This document shows, piece by piece, positions 51,715 to 64,000 of a DNA stretch of 64,000 bases; within the stretch, counting starts at the first letter, position 1; each line of letters starts with the position of its first letter. Source of the DNA: Letharia columbiana (taxonomy: Eukaryota; Ascomycota; Lecanoromycetes; Lecanorales; Parmeliaceae); NCBI RefSeq assembly GCF_014066305.1, contig NW_023501103.1:1-64000 (forward strand), written 5' to 3'. A program made the translations under genes and the position numbers. Below the pieces are notes generated by a model. That model searched no databases and was not told where the DNA came from. It worked only from the letters and a program-made list of their open reading frames with translations.

Positions 51715-54700
51715 TCACAGATACCCCATCCACAGCGCATCGGTTATTGCCAACGCCGCCGGATTCACCGCCCTGGCCACCAAATCTACAACCGTCTGAT
51801 TCGCCGGCAACACCCCATCGGGCGGTCTCGCAAGGCTCACCGCCTTCTTCACTACCAGCTCGCAATTCTGCACCGTCGTCTCCCTCAGCGCCCCTTCCGC
51901 CAGGATATTTTTATGCTGCTGCGTGAACCAGAAGATCATTTCATCCCGCACGAAGATGGACAGCTGTTGCTCGAGTTCGCTGCCACTTTCAGGTTCCGTG
52001 AGGCAACGCGCGATTGCCATGATGGCAGGCGAGAAGAGTCCCTCAGTTGCCAGTGGGCCCATGAGTTTTTGAAGGTTGGGTGTCAGCCGGAAAGGCACGG
52101 GCTCCGAGTTGAAGAAGTGGGGCTTGTGCGACATCATGGATGGTATGAGCTCCGAACCCCATACATTGCCCGTCGCACGCGAGATGGAGAGCTTGTGGGG
52201 GAAGCGGCCAGTCATGTGCATGATGTAGGTCATGAACGTGAGAGCAGCGAGCTGGTACGAGAACTGGCGGCGGAAGAGGAAGAAGTCGGAATAGGAGGGA
52301 TAGGTCGCTTGGAAGTAGCTGAGTGCGATGTCGTTGGAGACCCATTTGCTCTGGATAGCCGTGAAAGTTTCCGTGCGGAGGGAATGACTTTGGCCTTGAT
52401 CCATTTGGTTTGGCGCCGCGGGCCGAAGCTTTTCCATAGTGAAGAGAATGGGATCGTCCTTGTTCTGGCTATTGCGCCTACAATGGTCTTCGTAGACTCC
52501 CTGAAGTGAAATATAAGAAGGGTCGTCCTGTACTAATCGAAGTGAAGGTGAGAACGGGACCATGAGAGGGAGGTAGAAGTTAAGGTTGCGTCGTCGACTT
52601 TCTTTTCTCTTCGATAAAGTGCCGTTGAAGATCCGGAAGAGTTGTAGGATCCGCTCTTCTCTCCTACTGTGTCTAGCGGCTGGATGCTGTACAGCGAAAG
52701 GATGTGTACTCCCATCCTGACCTCGTATCTTCAACCGCCGATGTGAAAAGCCGACGGTACGTACAAGCTCGACATTGGGCAAAAATCGCTCTACCCTGAC
52801 GAAGTCCTGATTCTTATCGCGGTGCTGCAGGTATTGCCCTGGCACTTCAACCTCATCGAATTTCTGAAATCTGAATTCGCTCAGTGGGATGCTGTATGTC
52901 TCCAGACTAACTGATTGAGGTCGACGATCAAGCTTTTCTTCGAACTTGTCCCTCCATTTCCGCAGCTTGTGAATGTACTCGTACATGGTGGGCTTCTTTG
53001 CAACAAAGTCCTCCTCGAACGAGCTTCGGATGTGAGGGGGTAGAATGGTCTCAGCGAATTTGCGGATGTTCGCTTCTGTGGCTGGGGGTAATTTAAAGTC
53101 TTGGGCGTATGCACTTGGGTTACGTCCGATGTACTGTGGGTGGTCAGTACTAAAGTGAACTAGTATATCTCGAAATGAATGGCAACTCACAGATAAGCCA
53201 TCATTAAGCAAGGCGACGATGAGCCTATAAGCATCCTCATCAGGTGGACACTTGAAATGTTTCTGTATCTGGTCCACCATGGTCTCCATCGAGAGCGCGA
53301 GCAAAGGAAACGTAGTCTTCAATACAGACATAATCTCATCGGAATGTTCCCATGGCTTCTTTGGCGTGGCCTCAGGCTCTGCATCAGGAGCTGCTGGACC
53401 ATCTCCATTCGGCTCTGGCTTTGGCTCTGCCCCATTAACCTCACCGTTTGGAAGTGGTTCTCCGTTTGATGTACCTGGACGCGATGAGCTGCCCTGTCGG
53501 TCAGAAGGCGTAGCATGATCGTGCTTGACGTTGGGAGATTGTTGTTGCTGTTTGGCCCTGCTCATCTTCTCTTGCCTCTGCTCTTGTTGCTTTTTGATCT
53601 GCACCATATCCTCTCGAGTCGTTCTCAACAAGAAATACAAGGACTGCGGGTAGGCCCTCGCGATCTTTGTCAGTACGTTGCGGACGAGGGTAGCCTCACG
53701 GTGACCAAGGCTTGTAAGCAACTGCGGTATGAATGTGATCCAGTACCACACTGGGGTATCGCCTTTGAACTCCTCGAAGGCTTGCGATATCCGGTTCTCG
53801 GGGTTGTCAATGCTTAGAAGCCACAAGATGCGGCTCAGCAATTTTCGTGATTTGGCGTTCTTGTACAGACCGGCGGCTTCCAGGTAGCAACTCATAGCAT
53901 TGGCAGCCCGTTCCATGTTCGTGGGCTCTTCCTTGAACATCATGTCATTGTAGTAGCCCCACTCAGCCCAAGCCTTTGGTAATCGAATATCGTAGTATAA
54001 CGCGGTACCAAACGCATCATTGGCTTCATCCTTTTGTTGGAGCTTCGCTAGAAACATGCCTTTTAAAGTGAAAAACTCGGCTTTCTGTTGTTGACCAAAG
54101 TAGTTTAGATTCGTGTTGTTGATGACGTCGAGACCACTGTGCAACTCGTTGCGATTCTGGTAGTGGCATTTGGCTTGCTCCCGCAACTTCAAAAAGGCTT
54201 CCTGGATCTCGATGTTGGGCAGCGTGTAGATCTTACCTAACTGGGCGAGGCACACCTCTGGCAGTTGGTGCTTTCGAGCTACATGCGCAAAGCGGTTGAT
54301 GATCCAAGCAGTTTCGTGATATCCTCGGTATGCATAGGAATTACCTGTGGCGTTGGTCTGTTGAGGTCCCAGAAGGCCCAGATATGTTCGATTAATGAGA
54401 GCGAAAATATGCTGTCGCCAGGTCACCAGATCCTGCCAGGCATTGATGTCGTCCCAAACGTTTGGCAGTCGATCCCGCCATGTACCGAGCAGAAGCTTCA
54501 GCTCCTGTGATTTGCCATCGAGATTGGCTTGTGTGGTCTGCGAAAGACTGATGCAGATGACATTGGCGTCGTGAAGTTCAACTAACTGCTGGAAGTTCTG
54601 CAAGATCGGAATATGTGCATTGGTGATACGCTTTGGAAGGCCATGCCATTTTCGAATGGAAAGCTGTATGGATTCGTCGCAGATGCGGCTGAATTCTTGA

Positions 54701-57700
54701 GGCGGCTCCTGTTTCTCGTGGAATTTGAGCAAGGACATGAATGCTTGGAAGAAGGTTCTTCGTGGTGTTGGGGCATCAGACACGGCTTTGATGATCGAGC
54801 TGAGCTGTTCCATATTCTCTTGGCCGGTCCAAGTGTCAAGGTGTCTCCATGAAGCTTCTAGTAAGAGATCGTTGAAATTCTCGTGCTTGGCGAAATCATA
54901 CAATATTTCCCACTGCTGAAGCTTTTGCGCGCATAAAATCCAGTGGTCTTCCCAAAGCATGTACTCACCCTGAGAATATGAATGTGCTCCCGTGCGTGCT
55001 TTTATCTGCGCAGCCTCGTACAACTGTTGAGCCTTATCCCACATGCCATTTTGTTCGTACGAGAGGGCTGCTATGGTCTCTACAAATCTGGATCGACGTC
55101 GCCATGTTCCATAAAAGAAGTCGTCCTCTTGAAGACCGGCATATACTTCAATTAATGCGTCTGAGTTACTCTCACGAACGGTAGGGGTATCGATGGGTGA
55201 AACCATGACTTGCTCCTCGAGCGACATTGCAGCGATGTACCAGGCATCGTATGTTTTGCTAAGGAATTTCATAACATGAGGTGGTATCTTGCATTTCGGC
55301 TTAGCTCGAACACTTCCCTCCAGAAGAGCCTGCACAACATTTGGCCGCCGGTCGACTTGACGTTGATGGTAGTCCTTCGTTAGGAGGGCTACCATGCCTT
55401 TTTCGAGCTCGCCTCGGTCGTCTCGGGACAACAAGGACCAACATAGGGGGAATATTGCAATCCACAGTTCGTAGGCGACAATTGAATCAGTGTGTTGCAG
55501 CTGGCAGAGGGGCTCAAGGATGTCACGAGCTTTCACATCTCCAAGATCGGAATAGAAACGTCTGTGAGACGCCATGAAGTCCTCGAATTTATCGTCAAGC
55601 ATGAGATCATCCTTTCGAGACTCGTTGCCGGAGACAGGGAAGAGGTGAACCGGTGGCATCATCTTGAAGTCTTCTGAATGTAATTGAACCGTAGTGTTCA
55701 TGTCGATGGCGCCGAAAATCAGCTGGAGTGCTTGACTAAGCCAGAAGCTCTCAGACAGAGTGTCCCAGTTCTGCGAGGTGAGCACGTAGATGAGTCGGGC
55801 ACTTGCAGTCTTCGTCAAACTTCGGTCAAAGATGGTCATGAACCGATTTCGCATGTCGACATCTTGCGCCCGTGTCCCAATCAGAAATGCATGCTCGAGT
55901 CTTACTGTTAATTCGGTTCTAGTGATCTTTGGGTCCTCGTAGATTCGAATAACTAGGTCCAAGAATTTATGCAACAGCGTCGGATCTGGACGTGCCTCGA
56001 AGAGCAGCATTTTGTGAAGCACTGCCGTCTTCTCCTTCAAGGTTGGCCAGGGATCGCTCGAGTCGAATATCCATGTCTCCACCATCTGCAGGATTCTTTC
56101 ACACAACTTGGTGTTCTGCGATCGCTCTACTAGTTGGGCTAGCACGCTGAGAAACGGTCGTCTTTGATCCGCAAGGGTTGCCATCCTCGAGGATATGATC
56201 CAAATTGTTTTCAAGATCAACTGGCTGGACAACTCCATCTCTCGCTCATCAAGTGCGCCTGGCTGACCTTCACCGGGCCGCATTCCTGGCTGCATGCCTG
56301 GTGGGACTACAGGTTGAGCAACTTGGTCTTTGGCAAGCTTCGTTGACAGCGCTCGCATGATATGAGGAATGTGGGTTTCGATCTCCTTGGGTCTGACTCT
56401 TGCTATGGTTTCGAAGATGTTGATGCTTGCAACAAGGTTGCCCTCGCCCATCGTCGCCGTTGCGACAGAGGACATGAAGCTCATGAAGTCTTTAGCTGGC
56501 GTGTCAATTTCCATGTCGTCCTCTTCTCTCGTCTCCTCTGGCAAAGCCTCAATGATCCGCTGTGCCATTGGCCGAATCTGCCGGTCGCCGTCAAGGACTC
56601 TGTCACTGGTGTGTAGACAGTCTTGTATTTCGGGATTGTCCATTTTGCTCGGTTTTTCGAGCAATTTCTGTATCTGGGGCAGCTGTGCCACGATCCACTC
56701 ATCCGATTTGATGTTCAGCACAATGCGCAAGACCTGGAGCGTGTTGACGATGCTTGTGGCCGTTTTGTCATCGCCCTTGTCCGTCTTCTCAGAAGCCAAT
56801 ATCTGCTCTGACGTCCTTGGAAAAAGATCAACCTCCAAGTCAGACCAGTACTCAGGTAATAGAAGATCATGGAAGAGGCCAATGGCCTTTCTGCACATCT
56901 CATTTGGAGGCAAAGGTATCTGGGGAGTAGTAGAGTGGAGATCCCTTAGTTTGACACTGGGCACGGGATACCGCTCTGGGAGACTACTGATGAACTGCGT
57001 GAGGTACTTGATGAGCATCGTCCGAAGTGGTGTTGGAATTTGATACTCGCTTCGTTCAACATTTGATGGAGGCCCCAAGCTCGGCGCTGGCGACGCAGAA
57101 CCACCGTTCGGCAGCTCAAGCTTGCGCTTCTTCGCGGGCGAAGACTCGGATGACTGAGAACCTGGACGGTCTCCGGCTTGGACTCGGCGTTTCTCCCATT
57201 CCAGTATCATGTGAATCAGATTGAGGACGAGCTTCTTGTGCTCGTTTGATGGGTTTGGCAGTTGTGCGATCTTTGACAGCGAAGGAATGATGGTCGGGAT
57301 AAAATGCTCTCTGGCTTCATAGAACAAGCTGGGATGTCGAACCATGAATTGGAAAATACCGATCAGTTGTTGAAGATTGGAGCTCTCCTCTGACAGTATT
57401 CGTTTAGGCCACTTCGCCCACATGGGATATCGCGGATCGCTTTGTGCGTTGAGACGCTTCGGGAGGACTGGAGCAATCAAGTCTAGAGCTTGGACTACAA
57501 GAGCGCGACCTTCGTTTTGATGTGCCTTTAGACAAGCGACGTATATTTGCTGGGTGATCTTTGGTGGGGTTTCAAATTGCGCGATGAAGAAACCAATGAG
57601 CACATACGCTGCGTGCTTATTGATAATATCCTCAAGTTTAATATAGCTCCAGCCGAACTTGATTATATCTTTGCGCGCTTCGGAAACAAGGCTGTGGTGC

Positions 57701-60700
57701 CATTTCAAGAGCAGCGCTGACATCTGCAGGAGCTCCAACCGCGAATGATCGGCGCCTGGCTGTGGATTGTCTTCATTGGCGTCATTCAGTACTGGTGGCT
57801 TCCAGATCTTGTTGTGAATCGCGTCAACAATACTCTTATCGATGAGGCGACGTGTTGGAAACGAACTAGCAGTCTCTGTCAGGCTTCTCATGGTGTCCAT
57901 GGCGAAAATTGGGTTGACGAGATATCGGAACGCGAAAGTCTTTGTTCTCTGAGACGACCCACGGAGACTGTAAAGCTCAAGGCTGCGCATGACAAGGCTT
58001 CGCCAGTAGTCGACAGAAGCATTGGAGATGATATGACTGTAGATGAACGCATAGAGCGATGGCTGTTCCTTGATCTCTTCCATGGTTACCGCGTCGATGA
58101 GCTGGAATAAAAAGTCGAAGTCTTTGGGAGCCAGTCCAAGAAATTGCACGAAAATCTCCATCAGCTGCTCAGCAGCCTGGTCAGCTGCTAAACGTAGGTC
58201 TGGATGAATTGTGTCCATCTTTCTCTTCTGATTGAGATCTTTGCCAACCCGCATTAGGGTCTGACGTAGTGACTCCTTATCAGCAAGCCAAGCAGATGTG
58301 TGTTGAACCAGTGAATGTATTGCGTGAATGGCATTAATAGAAGCAGCATCCTTCTTTTCTGCATCTTCGAGGTCAAATGAAGCCTTCGCCAGTCCCTCAC
58401 TATCTCCGATGAGGACTTCGCGCAGAGGTCCGCTTCGCTGTGAAGCAAGAAGCTGAGCAAAGAAACGGCCGTACTTCATTTCAGATAACTTTTCGGAAAA
58501 GAAATCCCAAGCTTCTTTCGGGTAGCGATTGACATACTTGAGAAGAGGCTCCCTAAATGGACTGAAGTGGGTCCTCCGAAGTGATTTCTCCAAATCAAGC
58601 ACTCTTTCTATCATGTCCTTCATGAAAAGCGCGGCAGTAGACGGCAATAGATGGAAGATGTTGAGAGTGGCAATGACGACCTTCATCTGAGGATTCTGTT
58701 CAATAAGAGAGAAAGATGACTTCTGTAGGACTGGTGCGTCAGCAATGACAGTCATGTGAGCGAGCAACTTTTCGCCTATCTCGGTCTTGAAATAATTGGT
58801 CAACAGAGCCAGGAGTCTGGCAAGTCCATCGAGCCCTTGCACACTGAGTTTCTTCGGGTCTTGCAGATTCATAAGGATAGGTCGCAAACCATTTTGCAAG
58901 AGATCTTTCGGCAATTTGTTTGTCTGGGACAGGACGCCCTTTAGACCAGCATTGGCAGCGTCAATGACTTCAGGAGAGCTCGAGTACAGAGATTTGAAGA
59001 AAATCGTGATGATCCGACTCCGGCTCTGGGTCTGCTGCTGCCCTGCAAATTCCGAGAAGCCAATGGCAAGTGTCAGGAGTCGGATGCAGGATACCCGAAG
59101 GGCTACGAGAGATTCAGCAGTCTTGTATTCTGCTGGTTTTGAAGCGAGATTATCGTCTTCAGCATCAGCCAAAGCCATTGTCTCGGTCAGAAGCCTGTTT
59201 AGCATCTCATTGAATTCGACTAGATTCCGCTGTAGTCCCAAACAATACGATATCGCATCGATGAATCCTATCTGAGTAGCGAAAGACAAAGCTCGGAGCG
59301 GCTTTAGGTAGATCGGCTGCAGTAGTCTATCCTTGACGGGGGCTATGAGCTCGTGGACCTCTGTACCGATGACCTGGGCGATGATGGAAAGAGCTTTGCG
59401 AGCAGCTTCACGGACGTGCTTGTTCATGTGCATGAGCTCGGTCACAAAGAACGCGCAGAGGTGAATGAGCGGGCTCGAGTGGTTGTTTAGATCTTCTTTG
59501 GAAATTCCCTTGTTGCACCTGCGTAGCAAGATGTCGACAGTCTTCAATGCTTGACCGCGCGTATTGGCCGGCAAATCCTGAGGCATATCCTTCATGACAT
59601 ACATGAGAGCCCGAATAAATTCAAGTTGCCTGCCCTTTGTCCAGTCATCGCCAAGGTTTATCTTTGTTGTGAGTATGTTAATTCCAAGGCCCCCTCCAGC
59701 TTTGACGAACCAGTCTTCCTCATAGCACTTGTGACTGAAAGTCTTTGCCAGGTACAAGAAGAATGGCAGTCGTTCCACCCGCTCTGGACCTCCGAGAATG
59801 GTTGCTGCGGCCTCGTGTACTATCAATATAGAGGATTCGGCTGCTTCTCTCAGAGTGGCCTTATCCGACGACAATTGTTCGGCAATGGCATCAGCTAGCA
59901 CACGGCTGTCGAGACACAAGAGACCTTCGCCAGACTTTACATCGAAGTCCTTGTTCGATTGCTTTATGTGGGCTAGCGCTCTTCCAACTTCAAGAATCGT
60001 AAAGTGGCGGCAGACGTCGGTAAGTAATAAGGAGGCCGTGCCTTGAAGATCTGGCAATGTTGTTGCAAGCATCAGAGCTTTCAGCAGCCTTTTCAATGTC
60101 TCTTGTTGAGAGTCTCTCTTGGGAATAGACTTCTCACGATCCGCCATTTGCAGAATGTCGGGTGTCGCGTCGTATTTGGCCTCCAGTAGATCAATAGCTT
60201 GTAGTCGTACGAGCTGCGCAAAGTCGTCTGGCAAGCTGTCGAAACCTATATGTATCTTCAGTTGCGCACTTATCAATCTGAGGGCCTGTTGCTTGTAGTA
60301 GGGATCTGCTTTCTTCGTAGGTGGTGATTTTGGGACTTCTGATAGCTTCGCAATGGCGAGATCAACGCCAATACTTGCAGGAAAAGATCGGTCCCTGCCC
60401 GATCCCACCAGCCTGATATCGAAGGAACATGAATCGTCTGCAAATTGCTGAAAGGTAAGGTCTGGGGGACCATTAAGGAATTTGCGATTGCGACCACCAA
60501 GTTTGCCCAGTATGCGCATCGTCGTGTGGGCATGGAAGTGGCTATAGGGATTTGGCTTCAGGTGATCCCACAATGCCATCATTAATTCGTCGATAAAAGG
60601 CGCCATGATGGGGTCCAAATACTCTGCTGTGAGATTGTCGACGCAAAGCTCCAACGTCCGCAATCCTTGACCAACCAGATCGGAGCCAGCTCGGAGAGCC

Positions 60701-63303
60701 ACCACCAGAGGTCGCATAAGAAAATTCAAATGCGGCAAGAGGTTGCTCAAGCGAGCTGGAACGGTCAAGCATAGTTCCACGTAAAGGTCTCGCTCCTGCG
60801 GTTTCCTCGCAGCCAGCAGAAGATTGTTCAGGACCTCGAGTAACATCTCCAGTAAAGGCAAGATCTCTTTGTAGAGAAGCTCAAATCGTCCACCACCAAT
60901 GCTCCTGAACAGGGACCTTAAGAGATAGAAGTAGTTCATTGGCTCCTCCGCTGCTGTGGAAAGTTGGATTGACTGAGTCACAATCTTGGTCACGTGGGGT
61001 AGCAGGACCTGCTCGTTCTGCTGGTTGAACAACGTTACTGCCATGAACGAGAGCTTGAACATCCTCAATAAGATCGACGACTTCTTTATGTCTGAAGTGC
61101 CAACCTCTCCTATCCGATCCATCAAGAATTGAAGGAGCATGCCTGCGAAAGCTGGCGAGGTGGCCTCGCTGGCCAGGAAGAATTGCGGAACATGGAGTAA
61201 AGCCGGGTGCTCGAACATCATACTGTAGAGAAGGGGTATCTCAGAATGGAAGACTTCGTGAAAGGTTGCAGGATCGATGCTATGAAAAACGGTCGCGAAG
61301 GTCTCAAGGAGATCCTTTTCTTCCTTACCGCTCTGGACGCCGTAGTTGGTAGTCAAAAACTCCACAGGAGAAGACGCCTCGGCAAAAGGCTTCTCTAAGC
61401 TGTAGTATCGGAACACGTAAGCTCCTTCTCGGAACAATTTCTTGATGACTTCAACTTCCTCTGCATTATAGCCATGTGAGACCTCTTGCCAGTTCGCAGG
61501 GGCGTTGCCAGGATCCATAACCGGAGCTTCGGGGTTACAGATCTTGAGCTGGTAGAACATGCCTTTTAGTCCAGTCAGGAGGTTCTTGAACAGAAATTTG
61601 TTGTCCTCGACAGGGATGGCTCCACGATCTTTGGGATTTGACATCTTGATAGGCGTAGCGGAGAAAATGTCAACCTCATCCCAATCTGGGGGAGACTTCG
61701 CGTCCGCTAGGTGGTCTTCAGGTATGGCGTCTATCGACTGTGGATCGCAATGCTTCGATAGCTTCACTGAGTTCTGGTATTGATGGTTCATATCAGCAAA
61801 CTTGTCTCCGATCGCGCTTAATATCATAATCAGGAAATGACGAGCATCCTTCTTGTCCGGCAGACCCGCAATACTATCGGCCAGGTTGAGAAGAAGCTTC
61901 GCGCTCATTGTCTGGAAGCTCGTTCCCGGGAAACTATCATGCAGATTCTTGGAGAACACGTTGACTGTCTTTCGAATCTGGTCCCGGCTTAGCGATTCTC
62001 GAATGTGGTGGATGAGGTCGGCAAGTAGACTGTAAGCAAGAGGGCGCATTGATTCATAGACCGTGAGACCATCGCCAATGAGCGTCCGTTCGTCTAGCAG
62101 ATCATCTATCTTGGTGAGGAAGATTTTGCGGAAGTTGAAGTTGATGGTATGCCGTATGGCTACTAGTAGCTCTTTCCTTGTAGATGACTTTTCGCTTGGG
62201 CAGTCACGTAGCAGTCGCACAACAATATCAGGCAGGACCGGCAGAAAGTCCTGTAGTTGCTGAACATAGACCCGCAGTAGGTAGGCCAGAAAGCTCATCA
62301 TTTTGACCTGAGCTGTAATAAGCTCCCCAAAAGCAGCCCTGTTCTTGATGTCCTTGCAAACTCCTGTGAAGATCTCGTCACGTTTGCTAGCCTCGGTATG
62401 CGCTCGCTCTTGTGGACTAGCTTGTAGTGTAAGGACTTTCTTAATCCAAGGAACGAACTTCTTAACGTTGGCGGGCACACAGTTACGATGGGCCTGGAAC
62501 AGCGAGACAACAATGATGGGGCACTCCGCAAAAACCTTGAACGACTGCATTCCTTTCAATAGCGGGCGAGCTTGTTGGGTCTCCAGTCCCAATTCCGCAC
62601 CTACTGAAGCAGCTGGCGACCCTGGGCGTGGGGATTGAAAGTTCTGAGGGTTGTGCGGAGTCGTACCAGTCGAAGAACCTTGCGCCGGGGCATCAAAGGT
62701 ATCCTTGACCACCTGTTCCATAGCCTGGAACATTTCCAATATGAGGTCCAAGAATGGCTGCACCTTTGCCGCAGTTGCCTCCGGTTGATGCCGCTCCAAG
62801 TCCATTATGGTCTTCATGCACAATATCGCGTTGTCCTCGTTCTCCGTCCGGACCAAGCCCATAAGGAGATCCACAATATCGGTGGCGTACGGCTTGAGCG
62901 CTTCAACATGGCTCATAGGCAGTCGGTGAAAAATTTCCAGAACGCAATTCCGAAGTCTCTAAGACCCAGCATCAGCATCATATCATTTCCAAAGCAAGCT
63001 TCAGAGCATAGCGTACATGTTCCATGTTCGTGCTCATGAAGACAGGCGGACCTTCAAGGAGCTTCATGAATACTGGAACGAGCTTCTTGAGAAAGATCGG
63101 GTAGGTAGGGCCATTGCATAAAATGTCAATGTTGTCCCGCAGTTCTGTTGCGATGTTGTATTTCTTCTGGACCTCTGCGCAAATGTCAGTTGCTGTTTTG
63201 CGAACGCACCCATGGCTTGCCCAATGAAAGAGCGGAGGTATCTCCTACCAAGGTTCACATCGCCCAGCCTCGCGGCGAAGGCATCTATGTTTTTCTCCGC
63301 CAT
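51715..63303 (-). CDS. TRA1: Tra1/TRRAP, SAGA and NuA4 scaffold
   Basis: Giant PIKK-family pseudokinase that binds transcription activators and recruits the SAGA and NuA4 acetyltransferase complexes. Exons on the minus strand: 63249-63303, 63017-63174, 53191-62958 and 51715-53133, about 3,799 residues, within the family's range. The start is [20 protein letters not shown]; exon 2 gives [21 protein letters not shown] long HEAT-repeat region covers most of the 9.8-kb exon. The FAT region includes [21 protein letters not shown] Gln-rich acidic-basic linker ([19 protein letters not shown]) precedes the kinase-like part, where the usual HRD/DFG catalytic residues are absent, as known for Tra1, and the C-terminus resembles FATC ([17 protein letters not shown]). 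The third intron (53134-53190, 57 bp) is in frame and stop-free, but [17 protein letters not shown] after splicing fits the family. Confidence 0.96.
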
Positions 63304-64000
63304 GGTGATTTTGCTGGAGGTTTATGTCTCCTAAGGGAATGTGGGGACGACTGAGAGCCTAGCACCGCTGTGCGTGCGTAGCCCCCTCTTCGTACCCGGC
63401 AACTTGCTCGTACTCATTTCAGATTTCACTCATCAATATGGGTTGATAAACGGCGTCAATGCTGGAGAATGGTGAAAAATATGATGTGTTGTAGCGCAAG
63501 AATGGCATATACCCGAGAACCTGGGCTAGATAGAGTCAAAAATGCTCGTGATGACGGGGTGGTGCTGTTGGGTCAGGTTGTGAGGGAGACAGAAGGGTGG
63601 TGTTGAAGAAGATCCGGGGCATGCCTTTAGCTGTCGAGCTTTAGGCTAAGGCGGATAAGGATGGTTTAAGGTACCTTACGGTAGTACAGAATCGTAATTT
63701 ACGCTCACCTTACGCTCACCTTTACTAGCTTTACTCGTGCGGCCAAAAATTTAGTTTTCCTAGCTTCTTGACAGTCCGGTGCGGGATAACCTAATGTACC
63801 AATCAAATCATCTACCTTGCTGACGCTTCATGCTTTCCGTGAGCGGTATTAGCCCTCTTGCGACTAGACTGCCAAGAGGATAGATTTATCGGCCGCACGA
63901 GTAAGTACCTTTTGCCAAGACCTTGGGTCCCAGCACTCATCGTATCTAAACAGCCCTTCCCAAGAACATTGAGCGACTTGATTTAATATCAGGCCGAGTA
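63304..64000. other. 5' flank of TRA1
   Basis: Presumed promoter. It has a perfect 12-base palindrome TAAGGTACCTTA (63667-63678), a direct repeat of TTACGCTCACC (63701-63722) and a polypyrimidine-rich stretch. No gene seen. Confidence 0.4.

Noticed and set aside
53515..53817. Plus-strand open frames within TRA1, some over 150 residues
   Set aside because: All lie opposite strongly conserved TRA1 coding sequence and resemble no protein; an 11-kb gene gives many by chance.
1..64000. tRNA or rRNA genes
   Set aside because: Reading both strands for GGTTCRANYCC-type B boxes and rRNA words gave no convincing candidate; a covariance-model scan would be the decisive test.

Overview
This is a window of nuclear DNA from a filamentous ascomycete (Pezizomycotina). 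The evidence is: small GT-AG introns of about 45-75 bp in most genes, genes on both strands, fungus-specific families (Kre2/Mnt1 mannosyltransferase, NmrA-like and fungal LCCL proteins, an LPMO-like secreted protein, Tra1, Tlg1), and gene-free stretches rich in trinucleotide repeats. Repeated long introns of the introner type point weakly to Dothideomycetes. The species cannot be told from the sequence.

Layout. 0.3-4.1 kb: an LCCL-domain membrane protein (+) faces an NmrA-like NAD(P)-binding protein (-) whose gene contains a 7-nt microexon. 4.1-6.4 kb: no recognised gene, several microsatellites. 6.4-10.2 kb: an L-asparaginase/ankyrin gene (-) cut in two by a 1,857-bp LTR retroelement with identical 180-bp LTRs and a 5-bp target duplication. 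10.9-11.9 kb: an acidic hypothetical protein. 11.9-16.1 kb: a gene-poor stretch. 16.1-30.6 kb: mostly housekeeping genes: ELO fatty-acid elongase, cytochrome c oxidase subunit VI, Golgi mannosyltransferase, a GCP5-like gamma-tubulin complex protein divergent from Yih1/IMPACT, a small secreted protein, the t-SNARE Tlg1 and an LPMO-like secreted protein. 32.5-38.5 kb: a coiled-coil hypothetical, a BCS1-like AAA ATPase and an acid-ceramidase-like hydrolase. 39.5-46.5 kb: a Pro/Gln-rich hypothetical, a YjbQ/UPF0047 protein, a METTL25/RRNAD1-like methyltransferase divergent from ribosomal protein L4, and a short-chain dehydrogenase. 48.2-50.4 kb: a C2H2-type zinc-finger protein. 51.7-63.3 kb: the giant SAGA/NuA4 scaffold Tra1 (about 3,800 residues).

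The genes form no evident cluster or pathway; the order looks like ordinary core genome. The most interesting content is in the introns and the insertion. Three long introns (two in the asparaginase gene, one in the ceramidase-like gene 28 kb away) are clearly related to each other in sequence, the mark of introner-like elements. The LTR element landed in the exon joining the asparaginase catalytic domain to its ankyrin tail. Exon boundaries were derived by hand from splice signals, reading-frame phase and family knowledge; no alignment or transcript data were available.
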